Source: Anniella stebbinsi (Eukaryota; Chordata; Lepidosauria; Squamata; Anniellidae). From it: a DNA stretch of 64,000 nt. The position numbers were made by a program, and so were the translations under genes. A model generated the notes under the pieces. It was not told the DNA's origin. It saw only the letters and a program-made list of their open reading frames with translations, and searched no databases. Within the stretch, counting starts at the first letter, position 1; every line of letters begins with the position of its first letter. The DNA lies in assembly GCA_029215795.1 (NCBI GenBank), contig JARDYH010000006.1, positions 23,885,501-23,949,500 of the forward strand. Reading direction: 5' to 3'. Shown here piece by piece: positions 31,790 through 45,100 of this stretch.

Positions 31790-32092
31790 ATTTACTCCTG
31801 AGCAGTTCTGGGAGGGGGGACAAACTTCAGCTGGCGGGGAAATTGGAGGGGAGAGAGGTAGCCAAACAAGTTAACCACATCATTCCACAGGTAACCTAGG
31901 AAACCAAAGGTGGGAGATTCTGGTAGGTGGGGAGAATAAAGGGTGCAAAACCTGTTTGGGCAGTTTCCCCGGGACAAAGCGCATTATTTTCAGCAACATT
32001 TGCATGCATGTCAACAACAGCCAGTAATGCGCCTCTCGGAGATGCGCATAATCGGGGAACCAGCGTCAAACAGAAATTTTGTAGAGGGGACC
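31790..32092. mobile_element. Long repeat with family-A-like terminus, copy 2
   Basis: It matches 27940-28346 through TTTACTCCTGAGCAGTTCTG, AACCAAAGGTGGGAGATTCT and CAGCAACATTTGCATG. The right end is GCGCATAATCGGGGAACCAG ... TTTTGTAGAGGGGACCT, related to the family A terminus. The left boundary is not defined. Confidence 0.6.
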
Positions 32093-33519
32093 TCAGCTGA
32101 AATAGCACTGCCCAGGCACAAGACAGTGATTCCATATTATTCATGTCACAATTAGCCTAGCCATAGCAGCTGGTTTTGTAATTCCTGCAAATGTTACCTC
32201 AAAGTCAGGCTAAATAGAGAATCAGTGTTGGCATCACAGCCACTGCTTTCCAGGAAATCCAAGGAGCCCATCCCTTCAATGACTTCCTGCCACCTAAGCC
32301 CAGAGCAGCAACCACATGGCTAAATGCCGCTTCATAAAGGCAAGCTGGGGGTGAGATGGAGGATAACAGATTCTAGCGAATTGGGGACCATTTCCTTCAC
32401 CTTCACGAAGTAGAGGCACTCTGCATATGATCAGGAGCATTATGTCTGTAAGTCCTTTAAAAAAACTTTGCTCCCTTTGGGGGAAAGGAATTCTGCATAT
32501 GCTTAGAGGCACTCCACATAATATACCAAAACTTTTAAAATGAAAGGAACATCCAAAAACCATATTTCAAGTCTCATTGTTTTAAATTCAGGTTTAATAG
32601 GTGTTTATCTTGCACTTCAAATAAAATTTACCAGGGCAGCTGACATCTGGATGAATGTCCAGTTGTCCTAGTTGTGCACAACTGGGCTTAAAAGGCCAAA
32701 ATAAGTCAGGTTTTCCCAGAATCGAGGAACCGCTGTCACTCCTATGTATATCTTATAATGTTATTAGACATGCAACCAGATCTGGAAGCCTTTATATCTG
32801 TTGTGCTCAACCCAGGGATGGATCAGGTCTTTACATTTGCTTTTCCTCCAGTTATCTAGGTGATGTGTTAAAATATGTATACAGAGTGAAATTTAACAGC
32901 TGGCAAGGAGTTCCAAAGGCATTTGGGGCTGTTATCAAAAGATATTTTATGTTGGGATGGAGACTGTGCAGATCACACATTCTGGTTGGTATCTGGGCTA
33001 GGATATCATACTATACTTGATTGGGAGTTCTGGTTTTCTTTCTTGGTTGTTGGCAAACAAAGTATTGTTAGAGCAGCTGGCCAGCCATTCCTTTGTGAGG
33101 GAGATTATTTGTTAATGTTCCAGGACTGGGGTGGGGTTGGTGGTTTTTGAAACCCAAAATGAACAAAGAAATACAATCAAAATTCATAGAGTTATAGAGA
33201 AGGAACTGATTCCAGTTGTTCCAAGCATCTTCAGGCAGAACAAAACCTTCTAATAAATACAAGCCTGATGATGAAAACAGTCTGCCCTGTGTCAAATTCT
33301 TCGCCTTTGTAATGTTTAGTAACAGTAATCAAGACCCATATATATTTATTTTGACGTTTTCATTTAAATATATTTTTATCAAATTTTCAACACGGTATAT
33401 ACAAATTAAAACTACATAATCAAAGATTATTCACAGCAGCACAATCCTAACCCCATCAGATGGCCACCCATGGTGTAGAGTTCTGCTATCAAGGGTAGAT
33501 TTACTGCCAGCAGTGTCGG
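32093..33519. other. Intergenic stretch without recognised feature
   Basis: Open frames up to 121 codons exist but have no family signature. I see no shared repeat. Confidence 0.4.
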
Positions 33520-33611
33520 CAACAGGGGCACTGCTGGCAGTAAATGGTGCCCCGCTGGGCAAGAGCAGCAGGGGTTTCTTCTCCTTCCTTTACTCCTGAG
33601 AGGCCACAGTG

Positions 33612-33800
33612 ACAATACTGTAGTTATATCTAGATTTGATTATTGCAATGTACTCTTCGTGAGACTACTTTTGAAGAGTCTTTGGAAACTTCAATTGACC
33701 CAGAACACACCAGTGAAGATGTTAGAGGGTATTCACTCACAAAATCGCATTACAGCTGTCTTGCAACAGCTGCGCTGGGTACCAGTTTGCTTTCAGGCAC
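33612..33800 (+). mobile_element. L2-type LINE C-terminal fragment
   Basis: The plus strand reads LDYCNVLFVRLLLKSLWKLQ, TQNTPVKMLEGI, ITAVLQQLRWVPV. This is the C-terminal signature of L2-type reverse transcriptase proteins (LDYCN..., LQ.VQN, ITP.L..LHWLPV). It is truncated on both sides. Confidence 0.7.
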
Positions 33801-33810
33801 AACTTAATGA

Positions 33811-33995
33811 CTGGGTTTGGATGTCACAATAACCCACAATGGCATAAATAAGCTATTGTGGGGTTGTGTTGTCTGGAAGTTTTTTTTTAACCCACAATGG
33901 CGTATTTGGCCAAAATAAGCCACTCTGAAAACCCATGCTCTGCAGAGTGGGTTATTTATGGCTTCATGGATTATCGTGTCATCTGGCGGTCACTG
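33811..33995. repeat. Palindromic 'ACCCACAATGG' miniature transposon-like repeat
   Basis: GGGTTTGGATGTCACAATAA and, inversely, TTATCGTGTCATCTGGCGG flank a core with ACCCACAATGGC, GGCCAAAATAAGCC and GAGTGGGTTATTT. It is related to the elements at 41396-41562 and 53310-53667. Confidence 0.55.
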
Positions 33996-34089
33996 TAGGT
34001 TATTTCACTTGCCTACAGAGTTGCCTGGCAAGAGTGGCAGAAACCCCTGCTGCTCTTGCCCAGCGGGGCACCATCACCATTTGCCAGTG

Positions 34090-34320
34090 TGCCCAAGCTA
34101 CTGCCCATATCCCCCTTCCTGGCTCTGATTGCAATCGTGATCGGGTTGGGTACTGGGAACCTTTGCTGGCACTTCCCTGTATTTTTTTCCATGTGCGCAA
34201 ATGGTTGTTCCCATTTGCACACATGGAGAAATGGTATTCTTTGGTTTTCCCAGTCTCCCCCCTCCCCTTGCACCTGTGCATGTTGCCCAAACATGCAAGG
34301 GTGCAAGTGGGGGCGGGAGC
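34090..34320 (-). repeat. Interspersed repeat, reverse copy of 2345-2600
   Basis: TCTGATTGCAATCGTGATC, TTTGCACACATGG and TGCATGTTGCCCAAACATGC mirror the blocks at 2345-2600. Just downstream, near 34410, TCCCTATGGGCAAGTATTGT matches the minisatellite unit at 58640-58960. Confidence 0.55.
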
Positions 34321-34499
34321 CAGTATTCTTCGTTTTCCCAATGCTACGCTCCAGCACAGAACTGGAAAAATGAAAGGAAAAAAGAGCAGCCCTTTAAATC
34401 CCCTATGGTTTCCCTATGGGCAAGTATTGTCATTTGTTTTAGGATGTCCCGATTTCCATTTATTTGCTTGGAGGATTTAAAGGTGCCCATAAGGAAAAT

Positions 34500-35229
34500 T
34501 GGGGTGGGGAAAAAATGAACCCCTTGCAAAGGACTATATTGTCCCCACAGTCCTTGGCAAGGTGTTCATTTTCGGGGGGGGGGGGGAGACCTCCGATTTC
34601 GTGTTTTTAAAATTGTTTTTGGAACCCCTTTTTTGCAAAAGGGGTTCCAATAACTATAAAGAGGCAAGATCCCCCTTCATGCTGAGGTGTTGCACCCCTT
34701 TCGTACCCCCGTCCCACACCTCCCTACCTCCAAGGAAGCCTTCCCTCACAAGCCAGCGAACGGCTTGATGTTCATATTAACTGTGATGTAGCCCAGTAGC
34801 AAGTGCACTACATTGCAAGACTGTTGTAAGCCACTCTCAGCCAAAGACCCACTCCCCACAATATGGGGACTACGAACTACATTTGCACTAGAATTATCAT
34901 TGGCAGGGCTATTAAAAAAAAACAAAACTAAAAACTAAATAAGACCTGACTTAGAAAGAACTCTTGTATTTGATGCTGTCTCTCCCACCCCCTCCCCCCT
35001 CGTCGTACAATCACAGCCGCACTACATTGACTTTTATGGGCAGTTCCCACTTCTGCCACGGCGGGGGAGATTAGAATGGGTTCTCCCTGCGAACTCAGAA
35101 ACAGCCCACTCTCTACTTTCTTGATTCTTTGTACTTCTCTCCCTAGAGCTTCCTTTTCCCAGGGCAGTCTGAGTGGAAAGGGGGGGGGAAGAGAACCCCC
35201 CCATCTCTTCCCCTCTGCGCAGGCGCCCT
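34500..35229. other. Intergenic stretch upstream of the TMCO6 CpG-rich region
   Basis: It contains a short hairpin at about 34618-34650 (TTTGGAACCCCTTTTTTGCA against its inverse) and G runs. No gene was recognised. Confidence 0.4.
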
Positions 35230-35695
35230 GCATCAAAGGTCCAACGTGCATATCCGCCAAGATGGCTGCCCCCTAGCCGCGGAGTAGGGGAGTTCTCGGC
35301 GCGAGCGGCCGTTGCTAGGCCGGCTCGGGAGCCTTTGCCGTCCTAGCAACCGCGTGGCAGCCCCGCGTCTCGACCCAGGCCTCCGCCCGTCCCCTCCCTC
35401 CGGTTGAAGCTGCCGGCGGCCCTCCTTCTCCTCATGTGTAGCTGCCCGTTTCCTTCTCCTCTGAAGCCGCTGTCGGTGGGGGTGGCGCTTGGTTGGTGGG
35501 CCGGAAAACCCGTGTCAGTGGGGCAGCTAGGAGCGACGTCGTGTGAACGTAACACTTTAGCGCTCGTTGGAGCTGACTGTTGTGTCTAGCCGGGTTTCTA
35601 GACGCGCGGTCCTGCGCTCGGATTTGCTGCCACTGCCCGAACCGGGTGTGTGTGTGTGGGGGGGGGGGGCGCAGCACAGGCTCGCAACTGCTGCT
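35230..35695 (+). promoter_or_regulatory. TMCO6: CpG-rich promoter and 5' leader region of TMCO6
   Basis: This GC-rich, CpG-dense stretch lies directly upstream of the TMCO6 start. It holds a YY1-type motif (GCCAAGATGGCTGCC, 35256-35270) and an inverted pair of RFX-like half sites (GTTGCTAGG near 35311 and CCTAGCAAC at 35342-35350). No TATA box is evident. The ATG inside the YY1 motif opens a four-codon frame ending at TAG (35262-35276), which would be a tiny upstream ORF if transcription starts before it. Confidence 0.6.
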
Positions 35696-36155
35696 ATGCT
35701 TTCTCTCGGATCGGCCTCAAGTTCGGCAGCAATAGCAGCTTCGGCCTCGCCTGAAGTTTCTGGTGCAAGGAGCTGGAGGAGAAGCCGCGGCCGACGATAC
35801 GGCTGCAATGTGGAAGAGCTGCGAGCCTGGCGGAGAGAGCGCGAATCAGGTTCGCAGGTGTTCTCTGTCTGGGGCGCTGGATTGGTTGTTTGGTCTGTTA
35901 TTGAATGGCTTGTGGGTGGGGAAAATGTGTTTTGGAAAAAGGCACAGAGAGGTGGGGGGTATAGGGAACAGTCCTTGGGACATAGGAGGCAGGGGGAGAT
36001 GTGGTCGTAGGAGGCAGCTGGCTCATTTGGGTGGTGGGAGCCAAGCAGGGTGTGGGTTTCTCCCAAGCTCTCTCTCATATCAGAAAGTCTGAGTTGCCCT
36101 GCGTCCCTGGGTTAAAGGTACTGAATGCCAGGTCAGTGGTGCCCATGGGCACCTA

Positions 36156-36192
<37 letters not shown>

Positions 36193-39100
36193 TAAAACCC
36201 TTTTTAAATATACATACGTGGATTTGTATGAAATGCATATAACTTCCTAGCAATTATACATGGGATGCAAGAAAAGTGGACCAAATATCCAAATAAGTAT
36301 CCATTTGAAGATGACATCTGTTTGCTATCCTTTTAAATACTGAAAGTGTTATGGTCCTCAATCCACTGTATTATAGGAGGTGAGTGTTTATCCTTACAAT
36401 GTTGTAGTATTTGTCTTTTAGTTGTCAAAGGGGTGCAGAGTATCCATTTACACTGACCATTTGTTAATTTCAATGAAGGTAAATAATTTCAAAGAGCATG
36501 CATATAAGTACAACATTTTTCTGTGTAATAACCTCTCTGCAAAAAGAAGCAACTATTGGAGATTTCCTAAACATATATTTAAAAGACATATTAGCTGTAT
36601 TGCACTGCCAGTAATTAGCTGAATTAGACAGTTCTTTATTAAAGAGAAGTTGCGGTATCCAATAGACACAAAGCAAAAGTTCTTACTGAATAAGACCCTG
36701 CCTAAGACCCATAGACATGAAAGATAGATGCCAAAGTGGCAATCCACTGATTAGGCATTTTGTGGAGGTGCCCACAACAGTATCTCAAATTTCCAAAAGT
36801 GCCTACATGTTGGGGACCCTTTCCATTGTTGATACAGATTTGGTGGATGTAACTTTGGCTCCTGTTGTCCAGTTATAATGGATACTTTTCAATTTGTACA
36901 GCTCGAGGCTATGGACAGGATCATTGGAGAGGTGAGGCCTGCCACTTGTGTGCTGGAAGCAGCCAGTGGCTAAGTGTGATTCTGTCTTGCTTATAGGAGG
37001 TGCTGTAAGACACTTTTTTTCTTTTAAAAAAAACCCTCCGTGAACCACACTGTATTGGATAATTTCCACCCGGTCCCCAATATTCCATTCTTGGGGAAGG
37101 TGCTGGAGCATGTGGTGGCTTCTCAGCTCCAGGGATTTCTGGACGAGCTAGATTATCCATTTCAATCTGGCTTTCAGACTGGTTATGGAACTGAGACTGC
37201 TTTGGTTGCCTTGGTGGATGATCTACCTGGGACTGGACAGGGTGTGTGTGAGACCTGTTAGTTCTGCTGTACCTTTCAGTGCTTTTGATACCATTGACCA
37301 TGGTATCCTTCTATGGTCTGTCTGAGATGGGACTGGCAGGCACTGTTATGGAATGGCTGTAGTCCTTCTTGGAAGGGCAATCTCAGAAGGTGGTGTTGGG
37401 GAATTCCTGTTCAATGCCATGGCTGTTGGCCTGTTCTGCCCTTCAGGGTTCCATGTTAACTGCCATGTTATTTAACATATACATGAAACCACTGGGAGAG
37501 AGATTGTCTGGGGTTTGGGGGTTCCGTGCTACCCATATGCTGATGACACTCAACTCTATCTCTCCTTTCCGGCTTGGGAGAAGTCTGCCTGAAATACCAC
37601 CTTCTCCCATACGAGCTTGTCTGGTTCCCAAGATCTTCTGGAAAGGCCCTTTTTCTGAGGTATCCCTGTGTTTGGTAGCGAGATGAGGGAGGGCTTTTTC
37701 AGTGATCATTCCTAGGTCATGGAATCAAGGGAGGCTTCTTGTTTGCTTCTTTTTTGCTGTCCTTCATCTGGCCTTATTTAAGAAGGGTCTGTAAGTGGGT
37801 CTGATGGATGGGATGCTATTTTTAATATTTTTTCTGTAATTGTTATGTTTTTAATATATTATTTTAATCTATTTTAATTGGTCCTTTAAGCTGCCTTGAG
37901 TCCTATTTTTTGATAGAAAGGTGGGGTACAAATAAAATACATAAATGGTCAGGAAACAGGTACAGATAAAGATGGACCCAAGCAAAACATGGTGTTGGGG
38001 TGTGGGTTGTACTCTTTTGACCCACATTTCCCTCCCCCCCCATTTCTACCAGCAACCAATTTGCACAGAAAAGGCGAACTCAGGCAAATAACTTGAAGAT
38101 AATAAGCCCCAAACGGGATTAAGCAGGTGGAGTTCCACGTAGCAATGAAGTGCTCCTTTGGATTTTATTTTTTCTGCTCTCCCAGCAGCCCATTGCATGG
38201 AAAAAGGTAAACTGAGGCAAGTAATTTCAAGATCATGAGTGAAAAAAGACTGAAAAATAGGGGGGGGGGGGAATGGGAAAATAGCAAGAGGTTGAGGGCC
38301 CTTCCCCACCCACCCACCCCACACACATCAAGATTGCTCTCAAACCTCCAAATGCCATAAAAAAAACCCCGAAAATAGAGGGGGGGGGGTGGAATGAATC
38401 ACTGGGGGAGACACATGAAAATAGAAAACAAAATAGCAAGGGGGCGGGAACTCCAAGGAACTCCCCTTCCATGATCACTAAACCAGCCAGTCTGTTGGGG
38501 TTACACCACGGAGAGGAGATAAGCAGTGCTGAACAGTAAGTGACTTTGCTCTCTCTGAGGAATGGGCTCTGTTGGCAAAATAGGTCTTTTATAAGAAGTA
38601 CTTGTAAAAGACCCATTCTTTTACAGGACACAGTGCAACGGTACCCTCCCACCCATGTTCCCCAGCAACTAGTGTATACAGGCCTACTGCCTCTGAACCT
38701 GGAGGCTGTACTTTGCCATCAGGTCTAGTAGTCATTGATAGTAGCCATTGATAGCCTTCTCCAAGAATTCATCCAATCCCCTTTTAAAGCCATCCAAATT
38801 GGTGGCCATCACCACGTCTTGTGGTAGTGAATTCCATAGTTTAACTATGAGCTGTGTGAAGAAGTACTTTTATCTGTCCTGAATCTCCCACCAATCAGTA
38901 TTATGGGAGAGAAAGAAAAATGTCTCCCTGTCCACATTTTCCACACCATGCATAATTTTGTACACCTCTATCATGTCTCCTCTCAGTCTCCTTTTTTCCA
39001 AGCTGAACAATCCCAGCTGTTGTAAACTTCCCTCATAGGGGAGATTCTCCAATCCCCTGATCATTTTAGTTGCTCTTTTCTGCACTTTTTCCAGCTCTAT

Positions 39101-42100
39101 AATATATTTTCTTTAGGCCGCACCACAGATTTGTATAAAGGCAGTGTGATACTGGCAGTTTTATTCTCAATTCCTTTTGTAATAATGCCTAAAATGGAGT
39201 TTGCCTTCTTTACTGTGGCTGCAATGTGGTTGACATATTTATCAAGCTGTCCACTACAATCCCAAGATGATAATGGTGATGATGATGATGTTTAATTACA
39301 TTTATATACCGCCCCATAGCCGAAGCTCTCTGGGCGGTTTACAAAAAATTCTTTCTTGTTCGGTCACCACCAGCTCAGATCCCATCAGGTTATACTTGAA
39401 GTTGGGTTTTTTTGTCCCAACATGCATCACTTTACACTTGCTTACATTGAACTGCATCTGCCATTTGGATGCCCACTCTCCCAGCTTGGAGAGATCCCTT
39501 TGGAGCGCCTCACAATCCCTTTGTGTTTTTACAACGTTAAATAATTTGGTGTCATTGGCAAACTTGGCCACTTCACTGCTTATTCCTACTTCCAGATCAT
39601 TTATGAACAAGTTGAAAAGAATTGGTCCCAATACAGATCCTTTTAGGACCCCACTATTTACTTCTCTCCATCGGGAGAATTTACAATTTAGTCTTTGTCC
39701 TTCTATATGCTTACTAATTTTGTCTTTAATAATGTTTTCAACCAATTTACCTGGAACAGATCCCTTTTCAAAAACCATTAGCCATCTTCCAGTCCTCTGG
39801 TACAGAGGCTGAGCTTAGGGACGTATTGAATATTTTGGTTAGAAGATCAGCAATTTCATAGTTGAGTTCTTTGAGAACTAAAGAACTCAGAACCAAAGGT
39901 CACCAAAAAGGGGATGGTATAAATAAACCCTTAGAAATTTGCAGGATCGGGACAAAACGTCATATACAGATGCCTCTTGTAGGGAGGCACCTGACACATC
40001 CTCAGAACCCTGCAGCCCTTTTTTGGGGGGAGTCATTCATTAAAGCGCTCAAGCTCAACTGTGTATTTCCCCTTATAGGCAGTGCTTTGTATTGATGCCT
40101 TAAAGTGCTCTCAATGCCGCTAAAGTGCAATTGCGCATTTCCCCCCATGGTCTATAGTTTGAAAACAAAAAAAGCCCACGACACCTTAAAGACTAGCAGT
40201 GTTTTATTATTATTAAGGCATGAGCTTTTGTGGGCTAAACCCACTTCGTCAGATACAGGAATGGATAGAAACAAGATGAAGAAGTCAGTTACAGGCAAAT
40301 AGAAAGCAAACTTTCCATTTCAATTTAAAGAGATACCTACAATATTAAAGAAAGTAAACTACAAGATGGGACTTGGACTCTGAAGACCGTAATAGCTACA
40401 CCAGTCAGACAATTGGTTTAAGCCACATTCCAAGATGTTAAACTTAACAATGAATGCCAACTCTGAGGTCTCACGCTGAATTCTGTCTCTAAAGTTTCTC
40501 TGTTGCAATACAGCAACTTTGAGGTCTGTTACCAACCGTCCTGGAAGGTTGCTCCCCATAAGTTTGTTGATGTTATCTTTTTTAATGTCAAATTTGTGCC
40601 CATTTATTCTCCTGAATAAGGACTGTTCAGTTTGGCCCATGTACATGGGCGAAGGGCATTTCTGACACATGACGCCATATACTACATTTGAGGATGTGCA
40701 GTTGTGTGATCCTCTGATGGTGTGTCTGCAGCCGTTTCGACCAGTGATAGTGTTGTCTGGGTAGATGTGGGGGCAGAGCTGGCAATGGTGTTGTTGCAAG
40801 GCTGGGTTCCAGTATTGTTGTCCATTGTATGTGAGTAGCCATTTCAGATTGGCAAGTTGTTTGTATCCAAGTAAAGGCCTCCCACCGACTGCCTTTGAGA
40901 GGTGAGGATCATGTTCCAAAATGGGTTGTAAGTCCCTGATGATGAGTTGTAGTGGTTTAAGCCAGGAGCTGTAACTGACTTCTGGGTACTTGTTTGGCCA
41001 TGTTAATCTGTTTCTTTACCAAATCAGGTGGGTGCTGCAATTTTAAAAATGCCTGCTGTAGATTCTGTAGGTGTGAGTCTCTGTCAGAGGAACAGGAACA
41101 AATATGGTTGCATCGCAGAACTTGGCTGTTGACAATTCCCCCCCCCCCCATAGACATTGCTTGCATAGATGCTTTAAGGTGCTGTTAATGCTGCTACAGC
41201 ACAATTGCGCATTCCCCCCCCCCCCCAGACATTGCTGGCATAGATGATTTAAGGTGTTTCCAACTGCATATTTCCCCACATAGACACTTCTGAAATAGCC
41301 TGTGTAAGCTGTTTCCATTACACAGAGAGCACTTATGAAGAATAGAGCAGTGGCAGCAGTCTGATCGATTCTTGCTACGTGATTCTATAGGTGAGCAAAT
41401 TAACCCATGGTGCCCAACAGACAACCATGGGTTATCAGAGTGGGTTATTTTGGCCAAATAAGCCATCGAGGATTTAAAAATACCTGACAGACAGCACGAT
41501 AATCCACAATGAGTTAAATAAACCACCATGGTGGGTTTTTGTGTCATCCGAACCCAGTCTGAGTCTTCCTCTGGCCTTGAAGGTTAGAGACATCTTGTGA
41601 TAACAAACACACAGATGGCTGCATTACTATGTGCCACTTCAGCGTGGCCAGAGTCTTACAGCAGTTAGGGCATAAAAAGAAAATTGAGTTCTTGACACTT
41701 CATCATAGCAATTGCAGCTTTATAGAATCAGAAAGATTTGTGTATACTTTGCTTGCGGTCACATTTTCACATTAAAAGAGCTCTTTTCACCTCTTCACCT
41801 TAAAATGGGAAATCTTGTTAATTGAATCCTGTTTTGTTACAGCTCTGAGGAGTGCACGGAGGCTGCAGCAGTTGATCAGTAAGCGGCTTTTACGTGAAGA
41901 CACATCAATAGATGATGGACAGGTTGGAATTGACAGTGAGGCAGCAGCTCCTTTCTCTGAGGAAGAGGTAGGATGCTCATGTATTTTCTGAAATAGATTG
42001 TAATCTACTGTAATTCATTTAATCCTACAATCCTTCTGTTTGTTTAGAAATACCTGGTATTTTTGATTGCAGGGTAGATTGACAGTTTAGGAGGGTTGAG

Positions 42101-45100
42101 GGGCAGTGCACAAGCTTGAGGTTCATGCATTAAATGCTAAACTACTAATTAGCATTACATCCAAATTGGTTCATTTAACTATGAGGCTAATATGCTTATT
42201 TTCATATTCATATTAACCCAGTTATTCTTTAAGAGAACCTAGCATTTGCAAATTTTTAAACCCCTAAGTTGGTTTTTAAAATATCAGATTTTTAAATCTT
42301 TTTTTTTAAAAAAGCACTGACTTTTATGCACCTAAAGTGCCATATAAGCTCCAGTGCCTGCTAGTCAATTTTCTAGGTCAATTCAACCTGCTGGTGTTTA
42401 GCTTTGAAACCCTATACGGCTTGGGTCCTGGTTACTTGAAGGAAAGCTTTCATCCAAATAAACTTGCTTGTATGTTAGGATCATCAACTTCTCTAGGTAC
42501 CTGCTTTTGGAGTTGAGGTGAGCACTGACAAGTAGAGGGCCTTCTCAGTTGTGGTGCCACTAGAACACCTTCCTCAGTGAGGCTAACTTGGGATAAAGCC
42601 AACTCTTAGTTTTATCCCCAACACCAGGGAAAGACTTGTTATACCACCAGGCATTTTAAAACTTTGGCTGAATTTGGTTTCAGAGCTGCTGCAATTTTAT
42701 CATTTTCCTGTCACTCCTTGTTTTCAGGATAGAAATCTCCCAAATAAATATAGTTCACAGTCAGTCTCCAAACCAGGTAATTTCCAAATCAGCCCAGGTT
42801 TCAAGATGGAACTACATTAAACATCTTCAAGTCATTTCCAGAGACTGCAGGATTTTTCAGCCCTCTGCTTTAGAGGAGATAGTAACGAGAGGTTTCCATC
42901 TCAGATTTACTTTCTCTTCAAGGTTTGTCATTGCTCACTGGCAGGTTTTACAGCTGCTGAGAAACATCCAAAGAGGAACAGAAGACAGGGCAACATCTCT
43001 ACGCCAACTTCGACAAGGATTACAGCATAGAGAGACCCAGCAGAAATTCATCAGGTTAGCTAATGCGTTCTCCTCTAGTGATGCCTATCCTGTGGGATGC
43101 TGCTAGTCTGAGTTGAAGTAAATAAATAAATGGAAAAACCTAGTGTTCCATTTACTGTACTAGGCAAAATGAACCTTTTTGCCTACAAGTGTGGGAACAA
43201 CCCAGCATAGATGGAGACAGGCCCACATCTCCTTGGTAGCCAGATTTGTGTTAGATATCTGTGATCTTGCTAACTGCCTGTTCATTAATATGAGTAATTC
43301 ACAAAGTTTTCTTCCAAGAACCTCTGTTGTAACCAAAATAACTGATTTGTGTCTGCTTGTCCCTTCTGGCCCACAGTTGCTTTGAGCTTCACTCTGCATG
43401 TTTCCACGTGATTACAATGTTAATTCAGTACAGCATTTGTGGTGATTGCCCTTGTTTTCTCTGCGCTTAATTGTACTTTATAGTATTGCAAGATGCAGCA
43501 AAACAAGTGGCTTTAACAGAGAGGAGGACAGATAAACAAAAATGGAAAAATACAAAGAATTGTTAGAATAAAATACTAGACTAAATTCTTTTCTCTGTAA
43601 TTGAATGGAAGCTTTGAGTTAAAACTGGAACGTTTTTGGTTCAGTTTTAGTTAAATGGTTCCGTTTGGTTCCAGTTGAGGCCAGTAAATGTTTGATAACT
43701 GATTTGGTACAAAATGTTGTTTTAGTGTCAGTCATGAATTCTCTGAAGCTTTAACACTGAGAGGTTGCTGCTGAATACTGCAGTGCTTGGTAGCCCCGGC
43801 CTAACCAACACTGCTGCTCACTGTAAGCTTTACAGGGTCAGGGATACTCCCTGTTCCAATCTGGGTTCAAGAAACGTTTAAATGATTTGTATTCCATTCC
43901 AGTACGTGAGGGGAGAGATGGGAATTTGGTTCAGCCAGGCTTTTTGTTCAGGTTCAGCAAGGGCCATTCAAGTGGTATTAGCCTAATTATCCTAGGTTAA
44001 GCAGACTCACAAAATCAGGATATTGGGATAATTTTAACAGAACAATTGCTTTCCTTCTATGGTACAGCTAAGTAGGAAGAGGATGTGATGCATCAGCAGG
44101 AGACTGCATCAAGTCTGTGTTTTGATTTTGTAGGCTGGAGGGCAGTATGCGTGTGTTGATTGGCCTCTTTACCAGCAATTGGGCAGATCTGCAGATGGAT
44201 GCAGCTTGCTGTTTACATGAACTGTCACATTCCAGTGACCCTGATGTGGTTGAGGCCTGCCTGCCAGCAACCTCCTACCTCCTAACCTACCTGTCTGGAC
44301 ACAGTATTGCACTCATGGTAAGATCCAGGCCTGCACTTGTTAATTATTCTTGTTCCTGTTAAGCCAGAAGTAGCTGAAACATGGTCTGTTGTCATTTAAT
44401 TTCATTACTGCCCAACAGTGAAAGCTTTCTGAGTGGTTTAAAAATACAACATAGTAGCATATTTTTTTTTAAAGTACATTAAAATATATAAACAATTTTA
44501 ACAATTAGCAATTAAAAAAAAATCCCAGGACCCATTAAAAAGCCATTGCCCATATCTGATTCTACTTTACAGAGTGTGTTGGTTTGAAAATATTCCTTTC
44601 TAGTATGTTCAACTTTTGGGTTTCAAAAGGTCACTCAAGGTGGAACGTGGTACATTGTTGTCAACTTCACTGTATTTGAGTATCTGCAGTTTGAGTTCAG
44701 AGCCCTAGACCAGGTTAGACAAGCCCCGTTACATGTTTGAAGCAAATGCGTCCCAGAGGAGGCCACTTGATCCTGGAAAAATGGAGATGAAAAGTCTGAG
44801 GGACATGGAAGGGAGAAAATGGGAGGGTTGGAAGAAGATGAAGCCACCTAGGCATCTTGCAGCAGTATGAATTTGGCTGCAAGCCCATCCTGCAATGAGG
44901 AAATGACAGTATGGTGATGAAAGGCAAGGAGAGTCTGGCCATAAGTGGTAGAATATATTGCAAGGTTGATTGGACAGGAGGTCTTCCATTGTGAGGTGGT
45001 AGCCGACGCTCACATGGATTCTGACCTTAGTGTAAAATTTTTGCTGATGCTAGCATTTTTGTGCTTTTACAAAAATTCTTCCTCTGCCCATATATTATAT

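Larger units (their letters stand above)
33520..34085. repeat. Inverted repeat arms around a LINE fragment and a miniature transposon
   Basis: The segment around GGTGCCCCGCTGGGCAAGAG, followed by CAGCAGGGGTTTCT (about 33540-33580), recurs inverted at about 34040-34075 (AGAAACCCCTGCTGCTCTTG and CCCAGCGGGGCACC). Between the arms lie an L2-type fragment and a palindromic element. Confidence 0.65.

Noticed and set aside
33935..34518. Four overlapping frames of 105-181 codons
   Set aside because: They fall on interspersed repeats on both strands and lack any protein signature.
35297..35350. RFX X-box before TMCO6
   Set aside because: Two inverse half sites exist but are more than 20 bp apart, not the 0-3 bp of a functional X-box. 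Kept only as a remark.
35567..35695. Upstream extension of the TMCO6 frame
   Set aside because: The frame is open, but the extra residues include a translated (GT)n/G run, and the later ATG gives a length closer to the family's.
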